Source: Pedobacter mucosus (lineage in GTDB: Bacteria > Bacteroidota > Bacteroidia > Sphingobacteriales > Sphingobacteriaceae). From it: a DNA stretch of 64,000 nt. Positions 17,672 through 28,100 of this stretch are shown piece after piece; within the stretch, counting starts at the first letter, position 1; every line of letters begins with the position of its first letter. Position numbers and translations under genes: made by a program. The notes below the pieces were generated by a model that did no database searches, was not told the DNA's origin, and saw only the letters and a list, made by a program, of their open reading frames with translations. The stretch is taken from the NCBI RefSeq assembly GCF_022200785.1, contig NZ_CP087585.1, positions 3,224,001-3,288,000 of the forward strand, in the 5' to 3' direction.

Positions 17672-20600
17672 TTAAAATTTAACATTTAAACCCAATGATA
17701 AGGTCGCTGTTTGTGGATACCTGTTTCCATTTGCTCTACCACCAGTATTTAATTCAGGATCCCAAAGTTTCCAGCTACTAAATGTTGCTAAATTGGTTCC
17801 GATTAAATAAACCGCAGCATTTTTAAGCTTAACTTTTGATACAAAACTCGTTGGCAAATTGTAACTAAGCTGTGCTGTTTTTAAACGAAGAAAATTTACT
17901 CTCTTAACCCACCAAGAACTTTCTAAAGTGTTATTGGTATTATCAGCTTCCCCATAAGCCAAACGAGGGTAAAATGCATCTTGACGAGGGTTTTCTGGAG
18001 TCCAGCGATCAACAGCAATATCATAAGCATTACTTAAACCGCCACCACCATTAAATGGAAAAATACCAGATCCGCCTAACATAATATCTGCGCCTTTAAC
18101 CCCTTGAAAAAAGGTACTTAATGCGAAACCTTTGTAAGAAATGTTTACGCCGAAACCATAAACTTTATTTGGAACATCGCCACGACCGATTTTAGTTTTA
18201 TCATAATCATTGATTAATCCATCTCCATTTAAATCTCTATATTTAATATCGCCTGGGCGGATAGATGCTTTTGAGCCCGGAGTTGCACTGGCATTTATTT
18301 CTGTTTGAGTATCAAATAATTTATCAGCGATATAACCGTAGCGAGCCAAAATATTATCGCCAATATGGCTCATCCATGGATAAGGCTGATCAGGGCGATC
18401 ATCTTCTATAACCTTATCATTATTGTAAGTAAATGTTCCCCTGAAACCAAGATTTACTTCGCCAGCTTTAACATTATACTCTAAAGTAGCATCAACACCT
18501 CTGTTACTTACTATTCCTAAATTGCCATAAGGTTGGTTGGTTAAACCCACATAACCCGGAATAGATTGGCGTTGCAAAAAGATTCCTGTGCGATTTTCTT
18601 TAAATAAATCGACTATCAAATTTAGGTTGTTATTAAGCGTTCTCACTTCCATCCCTAAATCTTGTTTTCTGGAACTTGCCCAAATTACATCGATACCATA
18701 ATCTGTAACGTTAATACCACCCGTGTTTGGGTTGTTGTAATTTTTACTAAGTTGATAACCATTTACACCATCAGATACTAGAGTTAAATAAGCGAATCTT
18801 CTCCCAACGATATCTCCGATACCTGTTTTACCATCAGAATATCTAAATTTTAAGAAATTGATGGTATTTTTTAATGGCTCAAAGAACTTTTCATTTGATG
18901 GAATCCATCCAATACCAAACGCTGGGAAAGAACCATATCTTTTACTTGGAGCAAACGTTTCAGATCCGTTATAACCGAAATTAGCCTCAAAGAAATAACG
19001 ATCATCATACGAATAAGTAGCACGAGCGGCAATACCAACTTGTCTGAATGGAATTGAATTAGTAAAATCGCCAGCAAATGGTTCTGTTCTATCTTCTGTA
19101 TAACCCAAAATTAAACCACCAACACGGTGTTTGCCAAATGCCCTATCATAATTAATTGCACCTTCTGTATAAAATTTACGACTTCCGCCCCGAGCTGGTT
19201 CGTAACTTAAATAATTAGCATTACTGGTAAATGAGGTTACCAAATCTAAAGTGCCATCAGCTTTGCGAGGATTATTTACATCCCTTAAAAAGTAAGTACT
19301 TTCTCTTTTAGATCTTCTGATGGAGTTGGTATTTAATCCATCAAAAGCAACCATAGCGGTAGCTGTTAAACCCTGTACCAATCCACCTAAATCTTGTGTA
19401 AGCCTTAAATTACTATAAAGCTGATTGGCAAATTCGGTTCTATAACCTCTGCGTGTTAAATCTGCATATGGATTACGAAAACCACCGTTTGATGATCGGC
19501 CAGGAATTAAACCACCTGGATATAACACTGGATATTCTACTGGAGAAACATCAAGCGCCGAGCCGAAAATGCTCTCTGTAGTTTCGCCTGGATAATTTCC
19601 ATTTGATGCATAACCCTGAATCCCCAAATCTAATTTTGTTGTATTTGTTAACTTAAGGTTTAAATTACTGGTAAAGTTATATCTGTTAAAAACCATCGCT
19701 GAATTATATTGCGCCAGATCATCTGTTTTCAAAAACCCACCTTCATTATAATAAGCTAATGAAACATAATACTGCGCATTTTCTACACCACCACTTGCAT
19801 TTAAATTTGCCCTGCGGATGCTGCTATAATCCTTAAAAATCTCATCCATCCAGTTTACGTTTGGATAAACCAGCGGATCTACACCAGAGGCGGTTTTGTT
19901 AATATAATCTTGTGAATATTTCGCTGCTTGTCCTCTGCCCGTTAATGCCTCATTGGCTAAATTCATGTAAGTGATTCCATCTAATGCTTCAGGATGTTTT
20001 GTAAAAGTGCTTAAGCCTTCATTGTAATCGAAGAAAATATTTGGTTTGCCAACTTTACCTGTTTTGGTTTTTACCAAAATTACACCGTTAGCTCCACGTG
20101 CGCCATAAACTGCAGTTCCTGATGCATCTTTAAGTACCGTAAACGATTCTATATCTTCCGGATCGATGTTATTAATACTTCTTGTTACCCCATCTACTAA
20201 AATTAGCGGTGCGCTAGAACCACCACCGAAAGTCGCAATTCCGCGAACCCAAATGTCAGCAGAACTTCTGCCCGGTTCGCCACTTCTTTGTACGCCAACT
20301 ACCCCAGCAATTCTTCCTGCCAATGATTGAGTAACACTTGCAACAGGAACTTTAAGCTCCTTCGCATCTACGGTAGATTGTGCACCAATTAAGGAAACTT
20401 TCCGTTGTGTACCGAAACCTACAACGGCAACTTCTTCCAAAGCATTTGAGCTAGGTTCTAATTGAATATTAATGTTTTTTTGATTACCAACGGTCACTTC
20501 TTTTGGTAAATAACCAACATAAGTAACAATTAAAACAGCAGATTCAGAAGGGACGGTAATGCTAAAGGAGCCGTTTATATCTGTTGCAGCAACGGCTATA

Positions 20601-20851
20601 GATCCCTTTACCCTAACACTCGCTCCCGGAATTGGGGAACCAGTTTCATCTTTAACAATACCCCTGATTACAATATCTGCAAGCGGGAGTTTTAGTTCAT
20701 TAAGTATTGATGGCGTAATGGAAGGAACATTTATTGCATATGCCGATGCGGTAAATGTTATTCCAAAGGCCAGAGAAATTGCGCTTATTTTAAGCACACT
20801 TCTCTTGATCATAAGCTTAAGCTTATGAAGCCGAGTAAATCTTTTGTTCAT
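17672..20851 (-). CDS. SusC/RagA-family TonB-dependent transporter of the mannan unit
   Basis: A 1059-residue outer-membrane transporter with signal peptide (to about residue 39, FTASAYA), a carboxypeptidase-regulatory-like domain (DIVIRGIVKDETGSPIPGASV), plug motifs (VAVVGFGTQRKVSLIGAQS, YGARGANGVILVKTK) and a C-terminal barrel ending in GLNVKF. Its closest relative in the window is the SusC at 4446: the N-terminal extension, the LVGAQS-like plug motif and the PYPWM segment are shared. It starts 51 bp after the GtaA-like gene. Its stop lies 10 bp before the SusD start. The expected job is uptake of mannan fragments made by the GH76 and GH92 enzymes of the same unit. Confidence 0.95.
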   Translation of the reverse strand: MNKRFTRLHKLKLMIKRSVLKISAISLAFGITFTASAYAINVPSITPSILNELKLPLADIVIRGIVKDETGSPIPGASVRVKGSIAVAATDINGSFSITVPSESAVLIVTYVGYLPKEVTVGNQKNINIQLEPSSNALEEVAVVGFGTQRKVSLIGAQSTVDAKELKVPVASVTQSLAGRIAGVVGVQRSGEPGRSSADIWVRGIATFGGGSSAPLILVDGVTRSINNIDPEDIESFTVLKDASGTAVYGARGANGVILVKTKTGKVGKPNIFFDYNEGLSTFTKHPEALDGITYMNLANEALTGRGQAAKYSQDYINKTASGVDPLVYPNVNWMDEIFKDYSSIRRANLNASGGVENAQYYVSLAYYNEGGFLKTDDLAQYNSAMVFNRYNFTSNLNLKLTNTTKLDLGIQGYASNGNYPGETTESIFGSALDVSPVEYPVLYPGGLIPGRSSNGGFRNPYADLTRRGYRTEFANQLYSNLRLTQDLGGLVQGLTATAMVAFDGLNTNSIRRSKRESTYFLRDVNNPRKADGTLDLVTSFTSNANYLSYEPARGGSRKFYTEGAINYDRAFGKHRVGGLILGYTEDRTEPFAGDFTNSIPFRQVGIAARATYSYDDRYFFEANFGYNGSETFAPSKRYGSFPAFGIGWIPSNEKFFEPLKNTINFLKFRYSDGKTGIGDIVGRRFAYLTLVSDGVNGYQLSKNYNNPNTGGINVTDYGIDVIWASSRKQDLGMEVRTLNNNLNLIVDLFKENRTGIFLQRQSIPGYVGLTNQPYGNLGIVSNRGVDATLEYNVKAGEVNLGFRGTFTYNNDKVIEDDRPDQPYPWMSHIGDNILARYGYIADKLFDTQTEINASATPGSKASIRPGDIKYRDLNGDGLINDYDKTKIGRGDVPNKVYGFGVNISYKGFALSTFFQGVKGADIMLGGSGIFPFNGGGGLSNAYDIAVDRWTPENPRQDAFYPRLAYGEADNTNNTLESSWWVKRVNFLRLKTAQLSYNLPTSFVSKVKLKNAAVYLIGTNLATFSSWKLWDPELNTGGRANGNRYPQTATLSLGLNVKF

Positions 20852-20902
20852 AAAATTGGTTTGTACTTGGTTAGTTATATTTTGTTGATGATGTTTGTGT
20901 GT

Positions 20903-23347
20903 CTATTTAATATTCCATTTATCTGCGAGCATTTTAATAAAATATCCACCTACAACGCTTCTTGCCTGGAAGCCGACCATTTTACCTGTAGTGGTTTCGT
21001 GCCAGTCGCTTATGGGCACTTTACTTGTGGTTTCTTGTGAATATTTATAAATGGGTTTAATAAATTTTTGGAAATCCGCCTCATTATCTGTCAGTGTTGC
21101 AGTCCACATAATCCAGTCGGATTTTGTGTAAGTTTTGCGACTATCCAACGGTAAACCGAATTCATTTTGTTTGGTGAGGTAATAATTTATTTCTTTTTTA
21201 TAAACCTCAGCTGGGAAAAGTTTAAGATCTAAAAGTTTATCCCATACAAGATTATACTTTTGACTCCAGGTTGTTTTATCATTAAAAGTTAAAGCAAAAT
21301 GGTTACCACCGTCGGCAAGTTTTTGCCATTCCTGAGCCATAGCCAATGCAGCAGTTCTATATTTGGTAGCAATATCGGTTTTACCTAATTTTTGCGCCAT
21401 TTGTGCATAACCGCCCAAGGCTACAATAGCTTTAACTGATAAATTTGCGTTTCTTGCTAAATGCCCGGCAAAATCATCAGTACACAATTGATTTGCGGGA
21501 TCCAAACCCTCCTTTAAAAGGTAATCGGCCCATATCGACATTACTGCCCAATGTTTTTCTGCATACTTAGGATTGCCATCGGCCTTGGTTATTGCTGCAG
21601 CTAAAATGATCATGTTTCCAGCTTCTTCCACTGGCATGTCTTCACCGTAAGTTTGTCCGTTAGCCTGTGGATATACGCCTATATCATGCGCTGGATAAGG
21701 TTTTTTCCATTTTCCACTTTCAGCATAATAGAAGATTCCATTTAACATCCCCTTTAATAACTCTGGGTTATAAACCAAATATTCGGGTGCAGAAGGGTAA
21801 GTAACATCAACAGTATTGATAAAACCACCACTAAAATTTTCTTTTGATAGAAATAAAATGTCGCCATTTGGCGCATAAACAATTTTATGGGCAGCAATAC
21901 TTTGTCTGTAAGCGAGTTTACATAAGTTTGCATATTCCTTGCCACCAGATTTTAAAGCATCAGCATAAAGTTTAGTATCAAAAGCTTTTGTTTTACTGAA
22001 GATGGATGGATATTCGGTATTAGCTAAAACCAGTTGATCTTCAAAATTTTTAGCACCATTTTTTTTCCAAATGGGCAATAACTGTTCGCCAAAATACTCG
22101 ACTGATTTTACATCGTCGTAACCCAACATTATGTATTTTTCTATGGGTTTAGCGGTAACAGTTCCAAAAGGAATTACGCTGCTTAAATCCATTTCTTTGG
22201 TATTTAAAACTTGTGCGGCCGATGGATATTTAGACGATTTGAAACCGTTTAAGTTGGCGGCTTGCTTACCAATAAATTGTTTTGCGTTAAATTTAGCAGG
22301 AATAGCAACATATAAATAGCCCCAATCAATTCTTAAATCATCATTCTTTTTTTGAAGAATTGGTTGCTCAACAGTTCCTGCTTTTAAAATAGAAAGGTTG
22401 TTTTTCGAGCTTTTCCAAATGGAAACGGGTTGGTTAGTGGTATTAACAGCAAGGTTTGAGGATGCACTAAAATATACATCAACTTGATGTGGTTTTGCAT
22501 CGTCAGATTTAACTGTATACGTAATGTAGCTAATTGGACGAGCCGTCAGCTTTATATCATCAAGCAATAGTGGTGAAGTAAAAGTTACATCGAGATTAAC
22601 ACCTCCGGCTGTAAAAGTGTACTTCGTATTGGTAGCCTGTATGGAAACATTGGTTTGTTTAGCCAATAAAATTTTTGCACCCTGCGGAATTTCCTCCACA
22701 AGACCTGCATCTAAATGCCTTCCGCCAGCTGTATTCTTACAATCTATTGCTAAAATATTCTCTCCAGCTTTTAAACTCCCATCTGCTAATGGAATATAAA
22801 TGTAATCGTGTACCCAACCTTCTTTCTCATAAATCGTTTTACCATTTAGATAAACAATAACATTGTCATCGTGGCTAAGCTTTAGATATTTTTTTGCCGA
22901 TGAAGTTTTTGCGATAGAAAATTTTCTTCGGTAAAAAATTTCATCTGTGTTCCACTTTGTTTTGGCCGTTTTATCATCGCCAAAAGGCGCATAATCTTTT
23001 TTCCAGCTCGCATCATTAAAAGATATATTATTCCAGTTATTTGCTGGTTTATCAAATGTATAACTTGCCTGGTAGTTGGCTTCATCTGTGGCAGGTAATA
23101 TCTGTTTGTAGGTTTTAGATTCAGATCCTAAAAATCTGTAAAACTGGTTATCAACTTTTATTATACCTATAAGGGATTGCTCTTTGCCTGTCCAGTGTTT
23201 GGTTACAGATTCATTTAATTCATTACTGAAAGACCAGATACTGAAATAAGTATCATGTGAAATAAGTGGATAAGCTGATGCTTTATCTTGTCCGTTGGTG
23301 CTAAAAAAAACGAACAGACAAATGGCTAGTACGTAGAATTTTCTCAT
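20903..23347 (-). CDS. Exported GtaA-like (DUF4964/DUF5127/DUF4965/DUF1793) protein
   Basis: An 814-residue exported protein (signal to about residue 19, FSTNGQ). The opening PLISHDTYFSIWS...TKHWTGKEQSLIGIIKVD is the DUF4964 signature, and the later blocks fit DUF5127, DUF4965 (IMLGYDDVKSVEYFG; LANTEYPSIFSKTKAFD) and DUF1793 (LCTDDFAGHLARNANLSVKAIVALG; PLDSRKTYTKSDWIMWTATL), the set found in fungal glutaminase A. Between DUF4964 and DUF5127, about residues 95-190, there is an inserted jelly-roll-like segment (FNDASWKKDYAPFG, LKLSHDDNVIVYLNGK, AGENILAIDCKNTAGGRHLDAGL) of the kind seen at the N-terminus of GH2 enzymes. It is the first gene of the mannan unit, directly after two LacI-type sites. 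Glutaminase activity in bacteria is unproven; a glycosidase role is just as plausible from the operon. Confidence 0.8.
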   Translation of the reverse strand: MRKFYVLAICLFVFFSTNGQDKASAYPLISHDTYFSIWSFSNELNESVTKHWTGKEQSLIGIIKVDNQFYRFLGSESKTYKQILPATDEANYQASYTFDKPANNWNNISFNDASWKKDYAPFGDDKTAKTKWNTDEIFYRRKFSIAKTSSAKKYLKLSHDDNVIVYLNGKTIYEKEGWVHDYIYIPLADGSLKAGENILAIDCKNTAGGRHLDAGLVEEIPQGAKILLAKQTNVSIQATNTKYTFTAGGVNLDVTFTSPLLLDDIKLTARPISYITYTVKSDDAKPHQVDVYFSASSNLAVNTTNQPVSIWKSSKNNLSILKAGTVEQPILQKKNDDLRIDWGYLYVAIPAKFNAKQFIGKQAANLNGFKSSKYPSAAQVLNTKEMDLSSVIPFGTVTAKPIEKYIMLGYDDVKSVEYFGEQLLPIWKKNGAKNFEDQLVLANTEYPSIFSKTKAFDTKLYADALKSGGKEYANLCKLAYRQSIAAHKIVYAPNGDILFLSKENFSGGFINTVDVTYPSAPEYLVYNPELLKGMLNGIFYYAESGKWKKPYPAHDIGVYPQANGQTYGEDMPVEEAGNMIILAAAITKADGNPKYAEKHWAVMSIWADYLLKEGLDPANQLCTDDFAGHLARNANLSVKAIVALGGYAQMAQKLGKTDIATKYRTAALAMAQEWQKLADGGNHFALTFNDKTTWSQKYNLVWDKLLDLKLFPAEVYKKEINYYLTKQNEFGLPLDSRKTYTKSDWIMWTATLTDNEADFQKFIKPIYKYSQETTSKVPISDWHETTTGKMVGFQARSVVGGYFIKMLADKWNIK

Positions 23348-23373
23348 AAAATAAATTTAATATCTGGTTATTT

Positions 23374-23389
23374 AGTAAATCGTTTTACT
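23374..23389. promoter_or_regulatory. LacI-type operator candidate (unit d, proximal)
   Basis: AGTAAATCGTTTTACT matches every specified position of AGTAAANCGNTTTACT. It lies 27 bp upstream of the ATG at 23347, where it would overlap the promoter or transcript start and act as a repressor site. Confidence 0.65.
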
Positions 23390-23472
23390 TTTTTGGTTTA
23401 AAAAAAATAAATCCTGATACCCATTTTAATAAAACTAGGATTGAGATTTAAACGTTCAATTTAGCTTCAGCA

Positions 23473-23488
23473 GCTAAATCGATTTACT
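23473..23488. promoter_or_regulatory. LacI-type operator candidate (unit d, distal)
   Basis: GCTAAATCGATTTACT, with a perfect 12-bp palindrome (TAAATCGATTTA) at its core, 99 bp centre-to-centre from the proximal site. It fits the shared consensus in 10 of 12 arm positions and could pair with the proximal site. Confidence 0.55.
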
Positions 23489-23559
23489 AATCAATATTAA
23501 AAAAAATAAATCATTATTTCTAGTACATCATTTGTAAAAAATTTATTACAAATCGTGTA

Positions 23560-23592
23560 AAAAAAAAGGGTGCCAATCAGACACCCTTTTTC
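23560..23592 (-). terminator. Rho-independent terminator after SusD of unit c
   Basis: GGGTG (23568-23572) pairs with CACCC (23582-23586) around a 9-base loop. A runs and T runs flank the stem, so on the minus strand it ends in a U-rich tail. It starts 19 bp after the SusD stop at 23611, which ends unit c and isolates it from the mannan unit. Confidence 0.8.
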
Positions 23593-23610
23593 AATCGCAT
23601 ATTTTAATGG

Positions 23611-25167
23611 TTAATAACCAGTGTTTTGCGTTAATTTTGGATTGTTTTTAATTTCTGGAGTCGGGATAGGGAATAATAAATTTTTTGTTTGTAAAGCTTG
23701 ATTTACGCTTTTGTTAACATGACCAACAAACTCATCGAAATTATTGGTGCTTTCATTATAAGCTTTCCGTAAACGCAACATATCAAACCAGGTTATGCCC
23801 TCATAACACAGCTCATGCCAGCGTTCTCGCCATACAGCAACTTCAAATTGAGTTTGCGCCAAGCCAGAAAGCGCAGGCAATTGCGCACGTGTTCTAATGG
23901 CATTAACAGCTGCATAAGCTGCTGCATTTGGTGCTCCATCTGCCCTATTTTGCGCTTCCGCATAAACTAATAAAATATCTGCATACCTAATTTGAGGAAT
24001 ATTTAAATCGCTTCTACTCGTTCCCTCGGTACCTAGCGTTCCATTTGCAATTAAATCAAAATGTTTAAAAATATATGGCTTACCACGGTTTACCAATGGA
24101 AGGCTTGATCCATTTGTGTAATAATCCGTAAAGAAAAATCCTTCTCTGTTTTTTGCCCTTAAATCGCCAGTTTGATAAGAAGCAAAAAATTCAGGTGTTG
24201 GAATAGATGTACCAATCCCATCAATTTTTGATACCAAAGGCTGATGCAACGGTAAATAAATAGATTGTAATGGATTACCTGCTCCAGCCGCATCATTGTA
24301 CTGGATGCCAAAAATATGCTCCACCTTATTGTCGTTTTTCGCGTCATGCAAGGCTGCATATGTAGGAAAGAGGCCAAGCGTAGTCGGATTACTGGTAGAA
24401 TAATCTACCACTTCTTTTGCTTTATCTGCCGCCAATTTATAATAGGCAACGCCTTTGTTTAACGGCTGACCGGCCATTGTTAAATAAACCTTCGCCAATT
24501 CTGATTTTATAGCTGCCGTAGAAACACGTCCACTAGCATCCATAAAAGGCAAACCAGCCGCTTCAGCAGACGTTAAATCACTAACAATCTGATTATACAC
24601 CTGTTCTTGTGGTGTTCTCGAAGGAGAAAAATTCGGATCATTAGGACCAGAAATGGGTTGTAAAATCAAAGGAACATCACCCCACAAACGCACCAAATAA
24701 AAGTAAGACCATGCCCTTAAAAAAGAGGCTTCACCTAAAATTCTTTTCTTTTGGGCAGCATCCATTGGGTTAATACCTGGTACTTTATCCAAAACCAAGT
24801 TGGCTTGCGCAATCACTTTATACCAGCCATTCCATGTTTGGTTGATGTGGAGATTACTTCCATCATAAATTAAAGAATACAGGTTATTTAAATCAGAGTT
24901 TTGAGCGGTTTCCGTAATCTGGATTCCGGAAGGCGCATCAAGCATTTGCCAATTGTTAGAAAATATACCTGCTCCATTGCCTATAAACCTAATTTCAGAA
25001 TATACAGCTGCAATGCCAGCCTCAGCATGTTCTGGTAAAGTATAAAAACTTTGTGGTGAAAGATTGGTTGGATCCTTCTCTTCTAAAAACTTTTTACATC
25101 CCGAATTACTCATTATTGCCCCTCCAAGAAGCAATAATATGGCGATGCTTTTTATATTTATTTTCAT
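23611..25167 (-). CDS. SusD/RagB-family glycan-binding lipoprotein
   Basis: A 518-residue SusD-like lipoprotein: leader with SNSGCKKFLEEKDPTNLS (Cys about residue 24), TPR region (RILGEASFLRAWSYFYLVRLWGDVPLIL) and C-terminal ERWHELCYEGITWFDMLR and FPIPTPEI..NTGY motifs. It belongs to a different SusD subgroup from those at 2599 and 15841: shorter, with the LRLWGDVPL type of TPR. It starts 26 bp after SusC. The pair is followed by a terminator and no enzyme, so any glycan it binds must be processed by enzymes of other units; the shared operator motif suggests the mannan unit. Confidence 0.95.
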   Translation of the reverse strand: MKINIKSIAILLLLGGAIMSNSGCKKFLEEKDPTNLSPQSFYTLPEHAEAGIAAVYSEIRFIGNGAGIFSNNWQMLDAPSGIQITETAQNSDLNNLYSLIYDGSNLHINQTWNGWYKVIAQANLVLDKVPGINPMDAAQKKRILGEASFLRAWSYFYLVRLWGDVPLILQPISGPNDPNFSPSRTPQEQVYNQIVSDLTSAEAAGLPFMDASGRVSTAAIKSELAKVYLTMAGQPLNKGVAYYKLAADKAKEVVDYSTSNPTTLGLFPTYAALHDAKNDNKVEHIFGIQYNDAAGAGNPLQSIYLPLHQPLVSKIDGIGTSIPTPEFFASYQTGDLRAKNREGFFFTDYYTNGSSLPLVNRGKPYIFKHFDLIANGTLGTEGTSRSDLNIPQIRYADILLVYAEAQNRADGAPNAAAYAAVNAIRTRAQLPALSGLAQTQFEVAVWRERWHELCYEGITWFDMLRLRKAYNESTNNFDEFVGHVNKSVNQALQTKNLLFPIPTPEIKNNPKLTQNTGY

Positions 25168-25193
25168 TATAATATCTTTCAGTTAAGTAATAT

Positions 25194-28100
25194 TTACAAT
25201 CCAATATTTAAGCCCACCATAAACGTAGTTGGTTTTGGATAATCAAAAAATGTTTGTCCCTGTGCAAAAGCATTGCCATAAGTGGTTACTTCAGGGTCGT
25301 TACCCGTGTATTTTGTCGCCAGGAAAAAGTTTTGAACCGAGGCATAAACACGTAACCTGTTCAGGCGCAATTTTTCGACCAATGTGCTATTAAAAGTATA
25401 ACCTAAAAGCAAATTTTTACCTCTGATAAAAGAGCCGTCTTCCAGCCAATGTGTATCTACATTGGTTACATAACCAGCAGATTGATCACGAATAGCGGCA
25501 ATAGGTGTATTTTGATTTTGTGGTGTCCAAGCATCTAACACACTCGAAAAACTGTTGGCCTGCACTTGTCTATCCTCGCCAGAGTGATGCGTCATATTTA
25601 GCACATCATTACCGTATGAATATTGAAGTTCGACAATTAGATCTAAATTTTTATACCTGAAATTATTCGATAAAGAACCCCAACCCTTTGGCATTCCATT
25701 TCCAATAATCTGGCGATCTGCATCTGTAATGGCATGGTCGCCATTTACATCAAGGTATTTTATATCGCCAGGTAAAATTGGTTTTCCACCGCGGTAACTT
25801 ACAAACTTAGCTGCTTCAGTTCTTTCAGCTTCACTCCAGGTACCCAAACGAACCAAGCCCCAAAAAGAGCCTACTGGTTCGCCAACCCGTATAATACCGG
25901 TTTGATTGGTGAAATTTGGATTTCCCACGCCAAAAATATCATCAGGCGTTGCTAATGAAAGCACTTTATTTCTGTTCATTGAAATATTGAAACTGGTTTT
26001 CCAGGTAAAATCTTTGCTTTGAATGTTGATGGTATTAATGCCTAGATTTAATCCCTTATTTTCCATTGAACCAACATTTTGTCTGATTACAGCATAACCT
26101 GTAGTTCGGGGAACGGGAGCATCCAACAACATATCAGTCGTTTTTCTATAGTAGATATCCGCTTCCAGATTTACCCTATTATTGAATAATCCTAGTTCCA
26201 AGCCACCATCAAACTGGGCAGTTTTTTCCCAAACTAAATCTGGATTTGCCAATCGGCCGATTCCAATTCCAGTTACTCTTGTATCGTTAATAATTGCAAA
26301 ATTATTAGCCAAAATGGCTAAAGATTGATAAGCTGGAAGTTCGGAATTACCGCTTAAACCATAACTGGTACGTAGTTTTAAATTTGAAACTGTGGTATTG
26401 CCCTTAAGAAAATCTTCATCTGATACCTTCCAGGCTAATGCTGCTGATGGGAAAAATGCATACTTATTGTTCGAACCAAATTTTGATGATCCATCGGCCC
26501 TGCCTGTAAAGGTTACCAAATATTTATCTTTAAAACTATAGTTTATCCTTCCAAAATAGGAATTAAACGCATACCTGTTTCTATTGGATCCAACGGTGAT
26601 GGATTTACTTCCAGACCCTAAATTGTTATCACCAAAAAAATCGGTTACGAAATTTTCTGCATGACCTGTAGAGCTAAAAAAGTTTGTAGCCTGCCAAGAA
26701 AGACCTAATAAAGCATTAATAGAATGATCTTCTGCAAAGCGTTTTTTATAGGTTAAATAATTTTCAAAAGACCAGAAGGTTTCCCGATCATTGGTCACAT
26801 TTGCAGTTCCGTTTTGTCCATCAGAGATACCGTACAACTGTTTTGCATTGTATTCGTTAATATTTCTGCTTACAATATTAGCGCCCAACTGAGAGCGGAA
26901 TTCTAAATCCTTCGTAAAATTAATTATCGAATAAACGCTTCCAAGTGAGGTTTGCGTGATCATTCCATATTTCTGATCGGTTAAAATGTGAACCGGATTT
27001 GAGCCACCTTCGGCCCATGGGATAAGCTTATTATCACCCCAGGTTCCATTATCCAGTTTTACCGGCAGAAAAGGAAAAGCTTCCGTAATCATTCTTACTG
27101 AGTTTAAACCACCAGTTCCTTGATCTACAATATTCTCATCCTGATTATTGTAACTTAAATTTCCACCTACTTTTAGCCAAGGCTTAATTTTACTATCAAA
27201 ATTGAAGCGGCCAGAATAACGTTTTAAATAAGAGTTTAACAACAAACCCTGATCATCACGATAACCTACAAATACGCCATACGTATTGTTATCATTACCA
27301 CCGGTAAATCCAACTTGATGATTTTGGGATAACTTGTGCTGAATTGATTCTTGCAACCAATCTGTATTGTACAAAGGGTCGCCATTGCTATTAAAAAACT
27401 GTGGCAATGAAGCCCTTAATGTTTTTGGTACGGGCGTAGATGCATAAGCACCAGCTGCCCATCCTACCGGATCATAAACCTTAATGTTTTGATAAGCCAA
27501 ATCCTGAACTTTTACATATTCAAAGGCATCTAACATTTCAACATGGTGTGGCGCCAAGGTATTGATACCAAAATCAGCATCGTAAGTAATGCGCTGACTA
27601 TTTGGTGTACCTTTTTTTGTTGTGATTAAAATTACGCCATTTGCACCCCTTGCACCATAAATAGCTGTAGAAGATGCATCTTTTAAAACCTCAACCGAAG
27701 CAATATCGTTAGGATTAATATAATCAATAGCACTACTATTTTGGGTTTGCGTACCAACAGGCAAGGCAATACCATCAATTACATATAATGGATTATTACT
27801 GGTGTTAATGGAACTAAAGCCCCTAATTTTGATGTTTGTTTGTCCGCCTGGTCTACCAGAATTGGTATTAACCTGTACGCCGGCAATACGACCAGCCAAA
27901 GCCTGGTTAAGGGATGAAGCCGGACGTTCTTGTAATTCCGTTGCTTTAACAACGCCTACAGATCCCGTTAAATCAGACTTCTTCACCGTACCATAACCCA
28001 CAACAACTACATCATCTAAATCTGTGTTTGATGATTGCACAAGTTTAATGTTGTAGCTACTTTGATTGCCAACTGTAACAGTTTGTGTTTTGTAGCCGAT

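Noticed and set aside
20559-20828. An 89-residue plus-strand frame across the SusC N-terminus at 20851
   Set aside because: Opposite strand to a clear SusC, with composition mirroring the signal and plug regions; treated as shadow.
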